A stretch of 42,508 nucleotides of DNA from Candidatus Ruminococcus equi. Its GTDB lineage: Bacteria; Bacillota; Clostridia; Oscillospirales; Acutalibacteraceae. Where the stretch lies: the NCBI GenBank assembly GCA_018065465.1, contig JAGHTC010000050.1, forward strand, positions 1 through 42,508, given 5' to 3'. The notes below the pieces were generated by a model. The model made no database searches, was not told where the DNA came from, and saw only the letters and a program-made list of their open reading frames with translations. The position numbers and the translations under genes are program-made. This document shows, piece by piece, positions 16,484-23,639 of the stretch (position 1 is the stretch's first letter; the number at the start of each line of letters is the position of its first letter).

Positions 16484-17323
16484 TCATTTTTCAGCAAAAA
16501 GTTCTTTGTGCATTCGCGAATAATGAAAAATATATTGCTGTGCTATGCCTGCATATTCGCCGAAAATCTCGGGAGATTCTCCGTCGAAAAGAACTTTCAT
16601 CGCCCTTTTCATCCACACATCAAGCGGAAAGGACTCGAGCCTGTGCATACCGTAAAGCAAGGTGCAGTCGGCAACTTTTTTGCCGACACCCGTGATTTTC
16701 ATAAGGCTTTTTTGAGCGTCGTTGTAAGGGAGTTTTCGTATCTCATCAAAGACGATTTCACCGCTGTTTACTTTGTTTGTCGCGTCGAGGATATACCTGT
16801 CGCGAAAGCCCGCTTTCAAAATGCCTAAATCTTCTTTGGAAAGTGTTGAAAGTTTTTCTGCTGTCGGAAAAGCATAAGCGTTTTCATTTATCTGCTCACC
16901 AAAGTTTTCGCAAAGGCTTTTTACTATTTTCTTTATCCTTTGAATGTTGTTATTTTGTGAAATGATGAAAGAAATAAGAGCTTCAAACGGCTCTTGTTTG
17001 AGTATTCTTATTCCCGGGGCGTACTTTGCGGCGTCATTCATAACCTTGTGGGTTTTTGAAAGTTTTTCTCTTACTTTGCCGTAGTCAAGCGAAAAGTCAA
17101 AGTAATCGTACCACATATCCGTGTCGCCTTTTGTCGCTCCTAAAAGCGTCAGCGTGTCGTTTTCAAGATAAACATTTACTGCTTGTTTTTTAACAACTCC
17201 GAAAAAAGAGCCGTCATCATTTTCTTCCCAGCGAAAAGCCTGTCCGCAGTCAAGCGTCTCTCGTAAATCGAGGTCTTTTACACCGACAAAAGCTATCCCG
17301 TTTTTCAAAATCTCTGTTTTCAT
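16484..17323 (-). CDS. 8-oxoguanine DNA glycosylase/AP lyase, OGG1 type
   Basis: 279 residues. The N-terminal domain has LDCGQAFRW, equivalent to the GQSFRW motif that contacts the lesion in OGG1. The helix-hairpin-helix LMKITGVGKKVADC (about 206-220) is followed by the catalytic aspartate in FPLDVWMKR. The second lysine of GVGKKVAD is residue 216 and the aspartate residue 235, a spacing of 19 that equals Lys249-Asp268 of human OGG1, so a bifunctional glycosylase/lyase is predicted. SQNNNIQRI matches the conserved helix before the hairpin. It removes oxidised guanine from DNA. GGAG lies 6 nt before ATG 17323. An extended -10 promoter drives it divergently from the DUF6062 gene. Confidence 0.93.
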   Translation of the reverse strand: MKTEILKNGIAFVGVKDLDLRETLDCGQAFRWEENDDGSFFGVVKKQAVNVYLENDTLTLLGATKGDTDMWYDYFDFSLDYGKVREKLSKTHKVMNDAAKYAPGIRILKQEPFEALISFIISQNNNIQRIKKIVKSLCENFGEQINENAYAFPTAEKLSTLSKEDLGILKAGFRDRYILDATNKVNSGEIVFDEIRKLPYNDAQKSLMKITGVGKKVADCTLLYGMHRLESFPLDVWMKRAMKVLFDGESPEIFGEYAGIAQQYIFHYSRMHKELFAEK

Positions 17324-17351
17324 ATCGTTCTCCGAAAGTAATATTTGATAT

Positions 17352-17360
17352 AGTATACCA
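17352..17360 (-). promoter_or_regulatory. Extended -10 promoter of the DNA glycosylase gene
   Basis: Minus strand TGG-TATACT (17360-17352); no good -35 hexamer is seen, which is common for extended -10 promoters. Confidence 0.5.
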
Positions 17361-17375
17361 TATTTTAATTATTTA

Positions 17376-17384
17376 TGCTATAAT
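17376..17384 (+). promoter_or_regulatory. Extended -10 promoter of the DUF6062 gene
   Basis: TGC-TATAAT with no clear -35. The hexamer overlaps the first in-frame ATG (17383), so that ATG cannot be the start if this promoter is used. Confidence 0.55.
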
Positions 17385-17403
17385 GAAAATGGTGGTGAAA
17401 GAT

Positions 17404-18087
17404 ATGAAAGAAAATATCTGCAATATTCCTATTCACGATATATTCGGGGAGACCTGCGGTTGTCCTATCTGCAGGATAGAAAAAATGCTTGAAGACATCT
17501 ATGTTGAATATACGACAGGACCTGCAATGATGGCTCCCGATGTTCGCATAATTACAAACAAAAAAGGTTTTTGCAAAAAGCATTTTGACCTTATGGCAGA
17601 AAAAGGGCCTCGCCTTTCAAATGCTTTGATACTGCAAACTCACCTTGATGAAATAAAGCAAAATCTACTTCCTCAAAACAGCAAAAAAATTCCAACTACC
17701 GCCCAACAAAAGGGAATAGCACAGTTGATGTCATCTTGCTATATCTGTGACAGGATTGAACACGACACGGTACATTTTCTTTCTACCGTTTTTGCAGAAT
17801 TTTGTGAGGATGAAAACTTCAGAAAATCTTACGAAAGCCAGGAGTTTTTGTGCCTTTCTCATTATTCGCTTGTTATGAAATGCGTCAAAAATGACAGCAG
17901 ATTGAAAAAAGCGTATAAAAAAGAATTTATCACCGCGACTAACAATCTTTGCAAAAAATATCTTGAAAGTTTAGTTGACGATGTGACGAAATTTTCAAAA
18001 ATGTATGACTACAAAAATCGCGGAAAAGACTTCGGAACATCAAAAGACTCGATAGAAAGAAGTATAGATTTTCTTTGCGGAAAATAA
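17404..18087 (+). CDS. DUF6062 family protein (multi-cysteine, probably metal-binding)
   Basis: 227 residues from ATG 17404, chosen because GGTGGTGAAAG lies just before it and the alternative ATG 17383 falls inside the -10 box. Family features: CGCPICRIEKMLEDIYVEY near 17-35, TGPAMMAPDVRI, KGFCKKHFDLM, a second cysteine knuckle CYICDRIEHDT near 120, and FLCLSHYSLVMK near 155. The CxxC...CxxH and CxxC...CxxH layout suggests two metal sites in a helical protein. Its function is unknown; it is common in Ruminococcaceae and Lachnospiraceae. No terminator follows directly; the toxin-antitoxin-like locus begins within 20 nt. Confidence 0.85.
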   Translation: MKENICNIPIHDIFGETCGCPICRIEKMLEDIYVEYTTGPAMMAPDVRIITNKKGFCKKHFDLMAEKGPRLSNALILQTHLDEIKQNLLPQNSKKIPTTAQQKGIAQLMSSCYICDRIEHDTVHFLSTVFAEFCEDENFRKSYESQEFLCLSHYSLVMKCVKNDSRLKKAYKKEFITATNNLCKKYLESLVDDVTKFSKMYDYKNRGKDFGTSKDSIERSIDFLCGK

Positions 18088-18104
18088 TGAAACATTTTTG
18101 TAAT

Positions 18105-18133
18105 TTGACTAATATGGTCTAATATGGTAACAT
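18105..18133 (+). promoter_or_regulatory. Promoter of the candidate toxin mRNA
   Basis: TTGACT, 17 nt, TAACAT with TGG before the -10. Transcription would begin near 18140, just before a small hairpin GGTAC-ATACA-GTACC. Confidence 0.55.
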
Positions 18134-18188
18134 CACATCGGTACATACAGTACCCGAAGAGGTTACCATAACGGTAATAGGCGGTTGA

Positions 18189-18246
18189 CCTTCACAAATT
18201 CTTTGTGGAGGGACTTTATGAAAAAACCCTCCGGAAAGGAGGGTGA
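18189..18246 (+). promoter_or_regulatory. Two tandem hairpins covering the two ribosome sites of the toxin gene
   Basis: Hairpin 1, 18189-18211: ten pairs, CCTTCACAAA against TTTGTGGAGG. It includes most of GGAGGG, which serves the upstream in-frame ATG 18218. Hairpin 2, 18226-18244: ACCCTCC-GGAAA-GGAGGGT. It buries the GGAGGGTGA serving ATG 18251. Both predict weak translation unless the leader is remodelled. Confidence 0.7.
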
Positions 18247-18250
18247 TAGT

Positions 18251-18322
18251 ATGGGACAGGAAGCATTTGTTATTTTAACATTAGTCTTGCTTATCGCATT
18301 ACTTATTATCATAAAAAAATAA
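18251..18322 (+). CDS. Candidate type I toxin: 23-residue hydrophobic peptide
   Basis: MGQEAFVILTLVLLIALLIIIKK: a short polar start, one uninterrupted 17-residue hydrophobic helix and a Lys-Lys end. This is the pattern of small Firmicute holin-like or Fst/TxpA-type membrane toxins. GGAGGGTGA lies 8 nt before ATG 18251. An in-frame ATG at 18218, with its own GGAGGG site 5 nt upstream, would add MKKPSGKEGDS and give 34 residues; the sequence cannot decide between them. The stop codon lies inside a hairpin shared with a convergent antisense RNA gene. The peptide is too short for ordinary gene finders. Expected action is insertion into the cell's own membrane, with expression held down by the antisense RNA. 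Toxicity is inferred and not shown. Confidence 0.7.
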   Translation: MGQEAFVILTLVLLIALLIIIKK

Positions 18323-18397
18323 CCGCCCGGCCTGCAAACCAGCGGTTATTCTTTAACCAACAGTGAAGGCAACCGTCTATTCGGTAACCTCTTTGTA
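18312..18397 (-). ncRNA. Candidate antisense antitoxin RNA, about 85 nt
   Basis: A strong promoter at 18430-18403 would start transcription near 18397. The RNA would run towards the toxin gene and end at the hairpin AATAACCGC/GCGGTTATT followed by seven T residues (minus strand, 18320-18311). It has no reading frame of note. It is complementary to the 3' end of the toxin mRNA, including its last codons and terminator, and its 5' 30 nt resemble the toxin mRNA leader. Convergent, 3'-overlapping antisense RNAs of this kind regulate type I toxins such as txpA/RatA, bsrG/SR4 and the Clostridioides difficile CD2907.1/RCd9 pair. Confidence 0.7.
18318..18350. terminator. Shared hairpin terminator of toxin mRNA and antisense RNA
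   Basis: AATAACCGC (18318-18326) pairs with GCGGTTATT (18342-18350). On the minus strand a perfect T7 follows, giving a strong terminator. On the plus strand only CTTT follows, so read-through of the toxin mRNA is likely. Confidence 0.8.
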
Positions 18398-18402
18398 TTT
18401 TT

Positions 18403-18430
18403 ATTATAGCACATAAATTTGAATTGTCAA
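18403..18430 (-). promoter_or_regulatory. Strong promoter of the antisense RNA
   Basis: Minus strand: TTGACA (18430-18425), 16 nt, TATAAT (18408-18403), with TGC before the -10. Both hexamers match the consensus perfectly. The -35 lies immediately after the truB stop codon. Confidence 0.85.
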
Positions 18431-18431
18431 A

Positions 18432-19331
18432 CTAAAAATGTTTATAAAGTTTTATAACACCTTTTTCGGTGTCGGTTATTCCGAGAGAGATAAAGTTTTT
18501 TTCTTTGTCTTTTATTCGGAATATTTTTTTGTCTTCGACAGAGGATTTTCTCAATTCGGTTCGTTCTATATCAAGAGAATTTCCGTTTTTAAAGCGGAAT
18601 GCCTGTGCGTCGGAAACGACAAGTTCATCGTGATTTTCAAAAAGGCTTTCTACACTTTTGATGTACTTGTTAACATCACCGTTTGCTACCGCCTCTTTGA
18701 GTTTGTTGAGCGTTATCGCGTCAGCGAGAGTATACGAACAGGCAACAGTGCGGGTGAGGGATGTCATCGTGCCGATTGTGTCAAGGGCTTTTGCGATATC
18801 GTCAATCAGCGTTCTTATGTAAGTTCCCTTTGAACAGAAAATGTCGAGAGTACCTGTTTGATTTTTTTCATCAAAATCCAAAAGCTCTATTGAATAGACG
18901 GTGACTGTTCTTTCTGTTCTTTCGACTTCTTTGCCTTGACGCGCTAAATCGTAAAGGCGCACACCGTTTACTTTTACCGCTGAATACATCGGCGGTATCT
19001 GGGTAATATCTCCGACAAAGTTCAGCAAAACGGAAAGGAGAGCCTCTTTTGTGATATGGCTTTCTTCTTTTTTTTGCACTTCTCCCCAGATGTCGAGAGT
19101 GTCTGTCAGAAGACCGAAACGAAAAGACGTTGTGTAGCGTTTGTCGTGGTTTTCTATGATATCCTGCGCTTTTGTAGCAGAGCCTAAAAGCACAGGCAAA
19201 ACACCTTTTGCATTCGGGTCAAGAGTTCCGGTATGTCCGACTTTTTTCTCGCCTAATGTTTTTCGTACAACGGCAACAACATCAAAAGAGGTGAAATCCT
19301 CCTCTTTGTTTATAACGATTACACCGTTCAT
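18432..19331 (-). CDS. truB: tRNA pseudouridine-55 synthase
   Basis: 299 residues. TruB converts U55 of the T-loop in tRNAs to pseudouridine. The start GVIVINKEEDFTSFDVV and the catalytic block GHTGTLDPNAKGVLPV (Asp38 is the nucleophile) are canonical. PPMYSAVKVNGVRLYDLAR and GTYIRTLIDDIA complete the active site. The C-terminus has the extra PUA-like segment. The start codon overlaps the nrnA stop (ATGA), so it is the last gene of the infB operon. Many Firmicutes continue with ribF and rpsO; here neither follows, and the antisense promoter of the toxin-like locus begins right after the stop. Without an obvious terminator, truB transcripts may read into that locus. Confidence 0.97.
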   Translation of the reverse strand: MNGVIVINKEEDFTSFDVVAVVRKTLGEKKVGHTGTLDPNAKGVLPVLLGSATKAQDIIENHDKRYTTSFRFGLLTDTLDIWGEVQKKEESHITKEALLSVLLNFVGDITQIPPMYSAVKVNGVRLYDLARQGKEVERTERTVTVYSIELLDFDEKNQTGTLDIFCSKGTYIRTLIDDIAKALDTIGTMTSLTRTVACSYTLADAITLNKLKEAVANGDVNKYIKSVESLFENHDELVVSDAQAFRFKNGNSLDIERTELRKSSVEDKKIFRIKDKEKNFISLGITDTEKGVIKLYKHF

Positions 19332-20272
19332 AGGGTTTCTTCACACGCTTTGATAAGCCTGTATTTTACCGAGGCGAGGTCGCCTTTTATCGTGCAGCCT
19401 GCAGCACCGGGATGACCGCCGCCACCGAACTGTTTGCAAAAGTCCGAGGCGTTTATACCTTCGTTTGTGCGAACGGAAATCTTGAAAATACCGTCGGGCT
19501 TTTCGCGCATTGTAATACCCATCAAAACGCCCTCGACCTGTGACGGAATAGAGGCAAGACCTTCCATTTCGTCGTCGCCTGCGTTGAGCATTTTTATCAT
19601 TGACTGGGTGATGTAAATGATAGAACATTTACCGCCTGCGTAAAACTCCATGGTGTCATATACCATTCGCTCCATTTTCAGTTTGGAGCGAGTTTTTGTC
19701 TGGAAGTTTTTGCGGTTTATCTTTTTCCAGTCACAATGTGACATAAGTTTTGCCGCATAGATGTGTGTTCGTTCTGTTGTGTTTGAATAACAAAAACAGC
19801 CTGTGTCGGTTGATATGCCCGTGTAAAGAGCACAGGCGATATCTTTGTCAATATTGATGTCGCAAAGTTCAAGTATCTCAAAGATAATTTCGCTTGCGGC
19901 TGCTGCATTTGCATCGACATAGATGTTTTCTGCGTCCATGGTGTTTGAGCCGTGGTGGTCAATACAAAGGTTGATTTTGTCTTTATACTGTGTCATATTT
20001 TCACCCAAAAGCGCGGGTGCGGCAACATCAACGCTTATGATATACGAGGGTTCAAAAGACAATTCCTCGTAATCATCTGCAAGATAGGACATAAGTTTCG
20101 GCAAATTTCCGTCTATCAGTACATTTGCTTTCTTGCCCATTTTTCGCAGAATGTGGCACAGAGCGTACGAACTACCCAGTGTATCTCCGTCGGGATAGCG
20201 ATGCGTCAGGATGAGAAAATCATCGTTTTCTTTCAACAGAGAAACAACTTCATCAAGTGTTATCTGTCTCAT
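19328..20272 (-). CDS. nrnA: DHH/DHHA1 phosphoesterase, NrnA-type oligoribonuclease/pAp phosphatase
   Basis: 314 residues from ATG 20272, which has GGAG 7 nt upstream; the frame opens two codons earlier at a TTG. DHH-domain motifs: LILTHRYPDGDTLGS near 23-37, ISVDVA, the eponymous CIDHHGSN near 107, and STDTGCF. The DHHA1 domain ends with FGGGGHPGAAGC, which binds substrate. NrnA degrades 2-5-nt RNA and converts pAp to AMP, and it is common between rbfA and truB in Firmicutes. It overlaps rbfA by 20 nt and truB by 4 nt, so the three are translationally coupled. Confidence 0.93.
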   Translation of the reverse strand: MRQITLDEVVSLLKENDDFLILTHRYPDGDTLGSSYALCHILRKMGKKANVLIDGNLPKLMSYLADDYEELSFEPSYIISVDVAAPALLGENMTQYKDKINLCIDHHGSNTMDAENIYVDANAAAASEIIFEILELCDINIDKDIACALYTGISTDTGCFCYSNTTERTHIYAAKLMSHCDWKKINRKNFQTKTRSKLKMERMVYDTMEFYAGGKCSIIYITQSMIKMLNAGDDEMEGLASIPSQVEGVLMGITMREKPDGIFKISVRTNEGINASDFCKQFGGGGHPGAAGCTIKGDLASVKYRLIKACEETL

Positions 20273-20627
20273 CGTCAAACTCCTTTATATCAAGAGTGTT
20301 AAGTATTTTTGAAATTTCGGCACTGTATTCGATTGAATCCGAGGGGACAAATATAAGTTCGGGGATGTGGCGAAGTTTGAGCCTTTGCCCTAACTCCCGC
20401 CTTATATATCCCGATGCGGAAACAAGACCTTTTACAGCCGATTTTGCTTTTTCCATACCTTCGAGGGCACTGACATAAACTTTGCAGTATGACAAGTCGT
20501 TTGTGACTTCAACTCTGACTATTGAGAGGAAAACAGAGGTTATTCTCGGGTCTTTGAGTTCCCTTAAAATCGCTGTCAGTTCTCTTTTGATGTCCTCGGT
20601 GGTACGACCTAATTTATGATTAGCCAT
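20253..20627 (-). CDS. rbfA: Ribosome-binding factor A
   Basis: 124 residues, usual length. A KH-like single domain that binds the pre-30S subunit near the 16S 5' helix and assists cold-sensitive maturation. Family features: IKRELTAILRELKDPR near the start, VTNDLSYCKVYVS, and GYIRRELGQRLKLRHIPELIF. It lies 17 nt after infB and overlaps nrnA. Confidence 0.96.
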   Translation of the reverse strand: MANHKLGRTTEDIKRELTAILRELKDPRITSVFLSIVRVEVTNDLSYCKVYVSALEGMEKAKSAVKGLVSASGYIRRELGQRLKLRHIPELIFVPSDSIEYSAEISKILNTLDIKEFDDETDNT

Positions 20628-20644
20628 TATAAAACCTTGCTCTT

Positions 20645-23029
20645 TCAGTCCTCACGATATTCTTCGATGGTGAATACTTCGAAGATATCGCCTTCTTTGA
20701 TATCGTTGAATTTTTCAAGTCCGATACCGCATTCATAGCCTTCGTTGACTTCTTTTACGGAGTCTTTGAAACGCTGGAGTGAGCCGATATGGTCGTCTGC
20801 GATAATGATACCGTCACGAACAACTCGAACACCTGCGCCACGCTGGATTTTACCGGATTTAACATAAGAGCCTGCGATATTTCCGACTGATTTAATTCTG
20901 ATGATATTACGAACTTCGGCAGTACCGAGGATAACTTCTCTTGTTTTCGGAGCAAGCATACCCTTCATAGCACTTTCGATTTCTTCGATACAATCGTAAA
21001 TTACGCGGTAAAGACGCATATCAACGCCGTCACGCTCTGCATTTACCTGTGCGGTCTGGTCGGGACGAACATTAAAGCCGACGATAATCGCGTTAGAAGC
21101 GTTAGCGAGCATAACGTCGCTTTCGTTGACGGCACCGACGGCACCGTGGATGATGTTGACTCTTACTTCGTCATTTGAAAGTTTTTCAAGCGACTGTCTT
21201 ACAGCCTCGACAGAACCCTGAACATCGGCTTTGACGATGATTTTGAGTTCCTTTACATCGCCCAACTGCATCTGGTCGAAAAGGTTGTCGAGGGTGACTT
21301 TTGTTCTTTGGCTGAACAGTTCCTCTTTCTTCTGGTGCTTTCTCTGGTCGACGAGTTCACGGGCAAGACGCTCATCCGATACGGCGTTGAATGTATCGCC
21401 GCCTGTGGGAACATCGTCAAGACCGGTAATTTCAACAGGAACGGAAGGACCGGCTGTTTTGACCTGTCTGCCTTTATCGTCTGTCATAACTCTGACATGA
21501 CCGACTGTTGTACCTGCGATAACAACATCGCCTGTATGCAAAGTACCGTTTTCGACAAGAATAGTTGCGATTGGGCCTCTGCCTTTGTCAAGGCGGGCTT
21601 CAATAACAGTACCTTTTGCGGCACGGTCGGGATTTGCTTTGAGTTCTTTTACTTCTGCAACGAGAAGTACCATTTCGAGCAAGTCATCTATGCCCATACC
21701 TGTTTTAGCGGATACGGGAACACAGGGAGTATCTCCGCCCCATTCTTCGGGAATGAGTTCGTATTCTGTGAGTTGCTGTTTGACCTGTTCGGGGTTAGCG
21801 CCGGGTTTATCCATTTTGTTGATAGCAACGATAACGGAAACGCCTGCGGCTTTTGCGTGGTTGATAGCCTCAACTGTCTGGGGCATAATACCGTCATCTG
21901 CGGCAACAACGAGGATAGCAATATCAGTAACCTGTGCACCTCTTGCACGCATTGTGGTGAACGCTTCGTGTCCCGGAGTGTCAAGGAAGGTGATAGGCTT
22001 GTCGTTGATTTTTACTCTGTAAGCACCGATATGCTGGGTGATTCCGCCTGCTTCGTTTTCGGTTACTTTTGCATTTCTGATATAGTCGAGGATAGAAGTT
22101 TTACCGTGGTCAACGTGTCCCATAACAACGACAACGGGAGCACGGGTAACGAGGTTGTCGTCTGTATCTTCTGTTTCGTCGATAATTCTTTCTTCGATGG
22201 TGACAACAACTTCTTTTTCGACCTTTGCGTGAAATTCCATAGCGATAAGAGAAGCGGTATCAAAATCTATTGTGTCGTTTGCAGTTACCATAGTACCCAT
22301 AAGGAAAGCCTTTTTAACAACTTCGGCAACGGTTGCTTTGAGCTTGAGTGCCAAGTCGTTTACGGTGATTTCTTCGGGAATATAGATGGTCATCTGCTTT
22401 GCCTTACGCTCTTTGTCGATACGATTGAGTCTTTCCTGCTCGGTTTCGCGCTTTGCACTTCTGCGGTTTTTCTGCTTTGAGCGCTGGTTAATCTTCTGCT
22501 TTTTGGAAGACATACTGTTTTCGTTTTTGACTTTGTCGTAAGCCATATCAACATATTTTTGGTTATATCTTTCGACATTGACTTCTGCTGCAGATGTGTC
22601 GATAACTCTGCCTGTACCACGGCGGGACTTAATCTCGCTTTTTAGGTCGATGTTATCGTCGACAGTCTGAGCCTTTTCTTCCTTTTTCTTCTTGGGAGTC
22701 GGTTCTTTTGTACCCTTCTTTGCCGATTCGGGACGCAGTTTGTCTTTTGCTTCTTCCTGTTTTTTCTTTTCTTCTTCCTTGCGGACTTTGGCTTCTTTTT
22801 CTGCTTTTTCGATAGCCTTGTCGCGCACGGCAAAGTATTTGTCAAAGTTTTCAACTTCGTTTTGCTTTGTAAAGCACTCGAAAATGACATCGAGTTCCTG
22901 CTCTGTCAACGCTGTCATTGTCTTCTTTTCGACACCGCAAGTGTCTTTTAAGATTTTGATAACTTCTTTTGAAGTTATATCCAAATCGGCAGCGACATCC
23001 TTGACTTTATATTTTATAGTAATAGCCAT
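20645..23029 (-). CDS. infB: Translation initiation factor IF-2
   Basis: 794 residues. IF-2 is the GTPase that brings initiator tRNA to the 30S subunit. An IF2-N helical domain (residues 1-55) is followed by a long Lys/Glu-rich linker (about 70-210), a second IF2-N-like segment with [22 protein letters not shown], then the G domain near 305 onward with [24 protein letters not shown] and NKMDKPGAN. Domains II to IV end at [16 protein letters not shown]. The linker is charged and low-complexity, as usual. Its ATG follows the ylxQ stop by one nucleotide, with GGAGGT inside ylxQ. Confidence 0.98.
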   Translation of the reverse strand: MAITIKYKVKDVAADLDITSKEVIKILKDTCGVEKKTMTALTEQELDVIFECFTKQNEVENFDKYFAVRDKAIEKAEKEAKVRKEEEKKKQEEAKDKLRPESAKKGTKEPTPKKKKEEKAQTVDDNIDLKSEIKSRRGTGRVIDTSAAEVNVERYNQKYVDMAYDKVKNENSMSSKKQKINQRSKQKNRRSAKRETEQERLNRIDKERKAKQMTIYIPEEITVNDLALKLKATVAEVVKKAFLMGTMVTANDTIDFDTASLIAMEFHAKVEKEVVVTIEERIIDETEDTDDNLVTRAPVVVVMGHVDHGKTSILDYIRNAKVTENEAGGITQHIGAYRVKINDKPITFLDTPGHEAFTTMRARGAQVTDIAILVVAADDGIMPQTVEAINHAKAAGVSVIVAINKMDKPGANPEQVKQQLTEYELIPEEWGGDTPCVPVSAKTGMGIDDLLEMVLLVAEVKELKANPDRAAKGTVIEARLDKGRGPIATILVENGTLHTGDVVIAGTTVGHVRVMTDDKGRQVKTAGPSVPVEITGLDDVPTGGDTFNAVSDERLARELVDQRKHQKKEELFSQRTKVTLDNLFDQMQLGDVKELKIIVKADVQGSVEAVRQSLEKLSNDEVRVNIIHGAVGAVNESDVMLANASNAIIVGFNVRPDQTAQVNAERDGVDMRLYRVIYDCIEEIESAMKGMLAPKTREVILGTAEVRNIIRIKSVGNIAGSYVKSGKIQRGAGVRVVRDGIIIADDHIGSLQRFKDSVKEVNEGYECGIGLEKFNDIKEGDIFEVFTIEEYRED

Positions 23030-23030
23030 A

Positions 23031-23348
23031 CTATTTTACCTCCTTCGTCATTTCAAAAAGTTCACAGATTTTGTTTGCGAAACCGCTGTCGCAAATTGCA
23101 ATAACGGCACAGTTTTTTCCGATACACAAAGAGAGTTCCTCTTTTTTGTAACCGAGTGTGAGAGTTTTTACACCGCATTTTTTGCACACATTTTCGATAT
23201 CCGAAATCGTATGGGTTGATGTATCATTTGCAAACAAAACAAGTTGTGCTTTCTTTTCGTTTACGGATTTAGTGACCGCATCAAAACCGTAGCAAAGCTT
23301 GTTTGCTCTTCTACAAAGTCCGATAAAGGACAAAAGTTTGTCATTCAT
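23031..23348 (-). CDS. ylxQ: L7Ae/L30e-family RNA-binding protein, YlxQ type
   Basis: 105 residues with the L7Ae fold: [39 protein letters not shown], and [18 protein letters not shown]. The family binds kink-turn-like RNA; YlxQ itself has no settled role but is fixed in this operon. It overlaps rnpM by 8 nt. Confidence 0.9.
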   Translation of the reverse strand: MNDKLLSFIGLCRRANKLCYGFDAVTKSVNEKKAQLVLFANDTSTHTISDIENVCKKCGVKTLTLGYKKEELSLCIGKNCAVIAICDSGFANKICELFEMTKEVK

Positions 23349-23607
23349 TATCTATTTCCTCTGCGATACGGTCAAAAATTTCGGGAGAAATCATACACGA
23401 AAACGCCCGTTCAAAACGCTTTGCTTTTCTTGCTTTTTCAAAGCAGGCTTTGCTTTTGCAGATATATGCACCGCGGCCTGATTTTTTGCCAGTTAAATCA
23501 AGAGAAATCTCGCCCTCTTTTGAACGAACAACCCGAACGAGTTCTTTTTTCTCTTTCATTTCGTTACAGCCAAGGCATTTTCTTAACGGCACTTTTCTTG
23601 TGTTCAT
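23341..23607 (-). CDS. rnpM: YlxR/DUF448 RNA-binding protein (RnpM)
   Basis: 88 residues. RKCLGCNEMKEKKELVRVVR and GRGAYICKSKACFEKARK are the signature of the YlxR family, including the exposed GRGAYxC loop. In Bacillus the protein (RnpM) binds RNase P RNA and modulates its activity, and it is linked to nucleoid-dependent transcription effects. It sits between nusA and ylxQ as in nearly all Firmicutes. Confidence 0.93.
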   Translation of the reverse strand: MNTRKVPLRKCLGCNEMKEKKELVRVVRSKEGEISLDLTGKKSGRGAYICKSKACFEKARKAKRFERAFSCMISPEIFDRIAEEIDNE

Positions 23608-23639
23608 ATGTTTCTCCTTTCTTTATATTATGTCAAAAA

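Larger units (their letters stand above)
18157..18393. repeat. Interrupted inverted repeat bracketing the toxin gene
   Basis: The left arm 18157-18195 and the reverse complement of 18363-18393 align as AAGAGGTTACC, AATAG, CGGTTG and CCTTCAC in the same order, with a gap of about 8 nt in the right arm. The predicted toxin mRNA and antisense RNA therefore share their 5'-proximal sequence. A read-through toxin mRNA could fold its 5' leader onto its 3' end. Confidence 0.8.

Noticed and set aside
18105..18430. Riboswitch or miniature transposon instead of a toxin-antitoxin locus
   Set aside because: The inverted repeats first suggested a small mobile element, but no target duplication is seen. 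Two promoters, a shared terminator and a well-placed hydrophobic frame explain the structure better. A mobile origin is still possible.
21308..22480. 390-residue plus-strand frame antisense to infB
   Set aside because: It is the mirror of a conserved coding region, has implausible Cys/Phe/Asn-rich composition and no ribosome site. infB itself is certain.
22642..22890. Lys-rich 82-residue frame opposite or within infB
   Set aside because: It is an out-of-frame reading of the low-complexity IF-2 linker, with no ribosome site.
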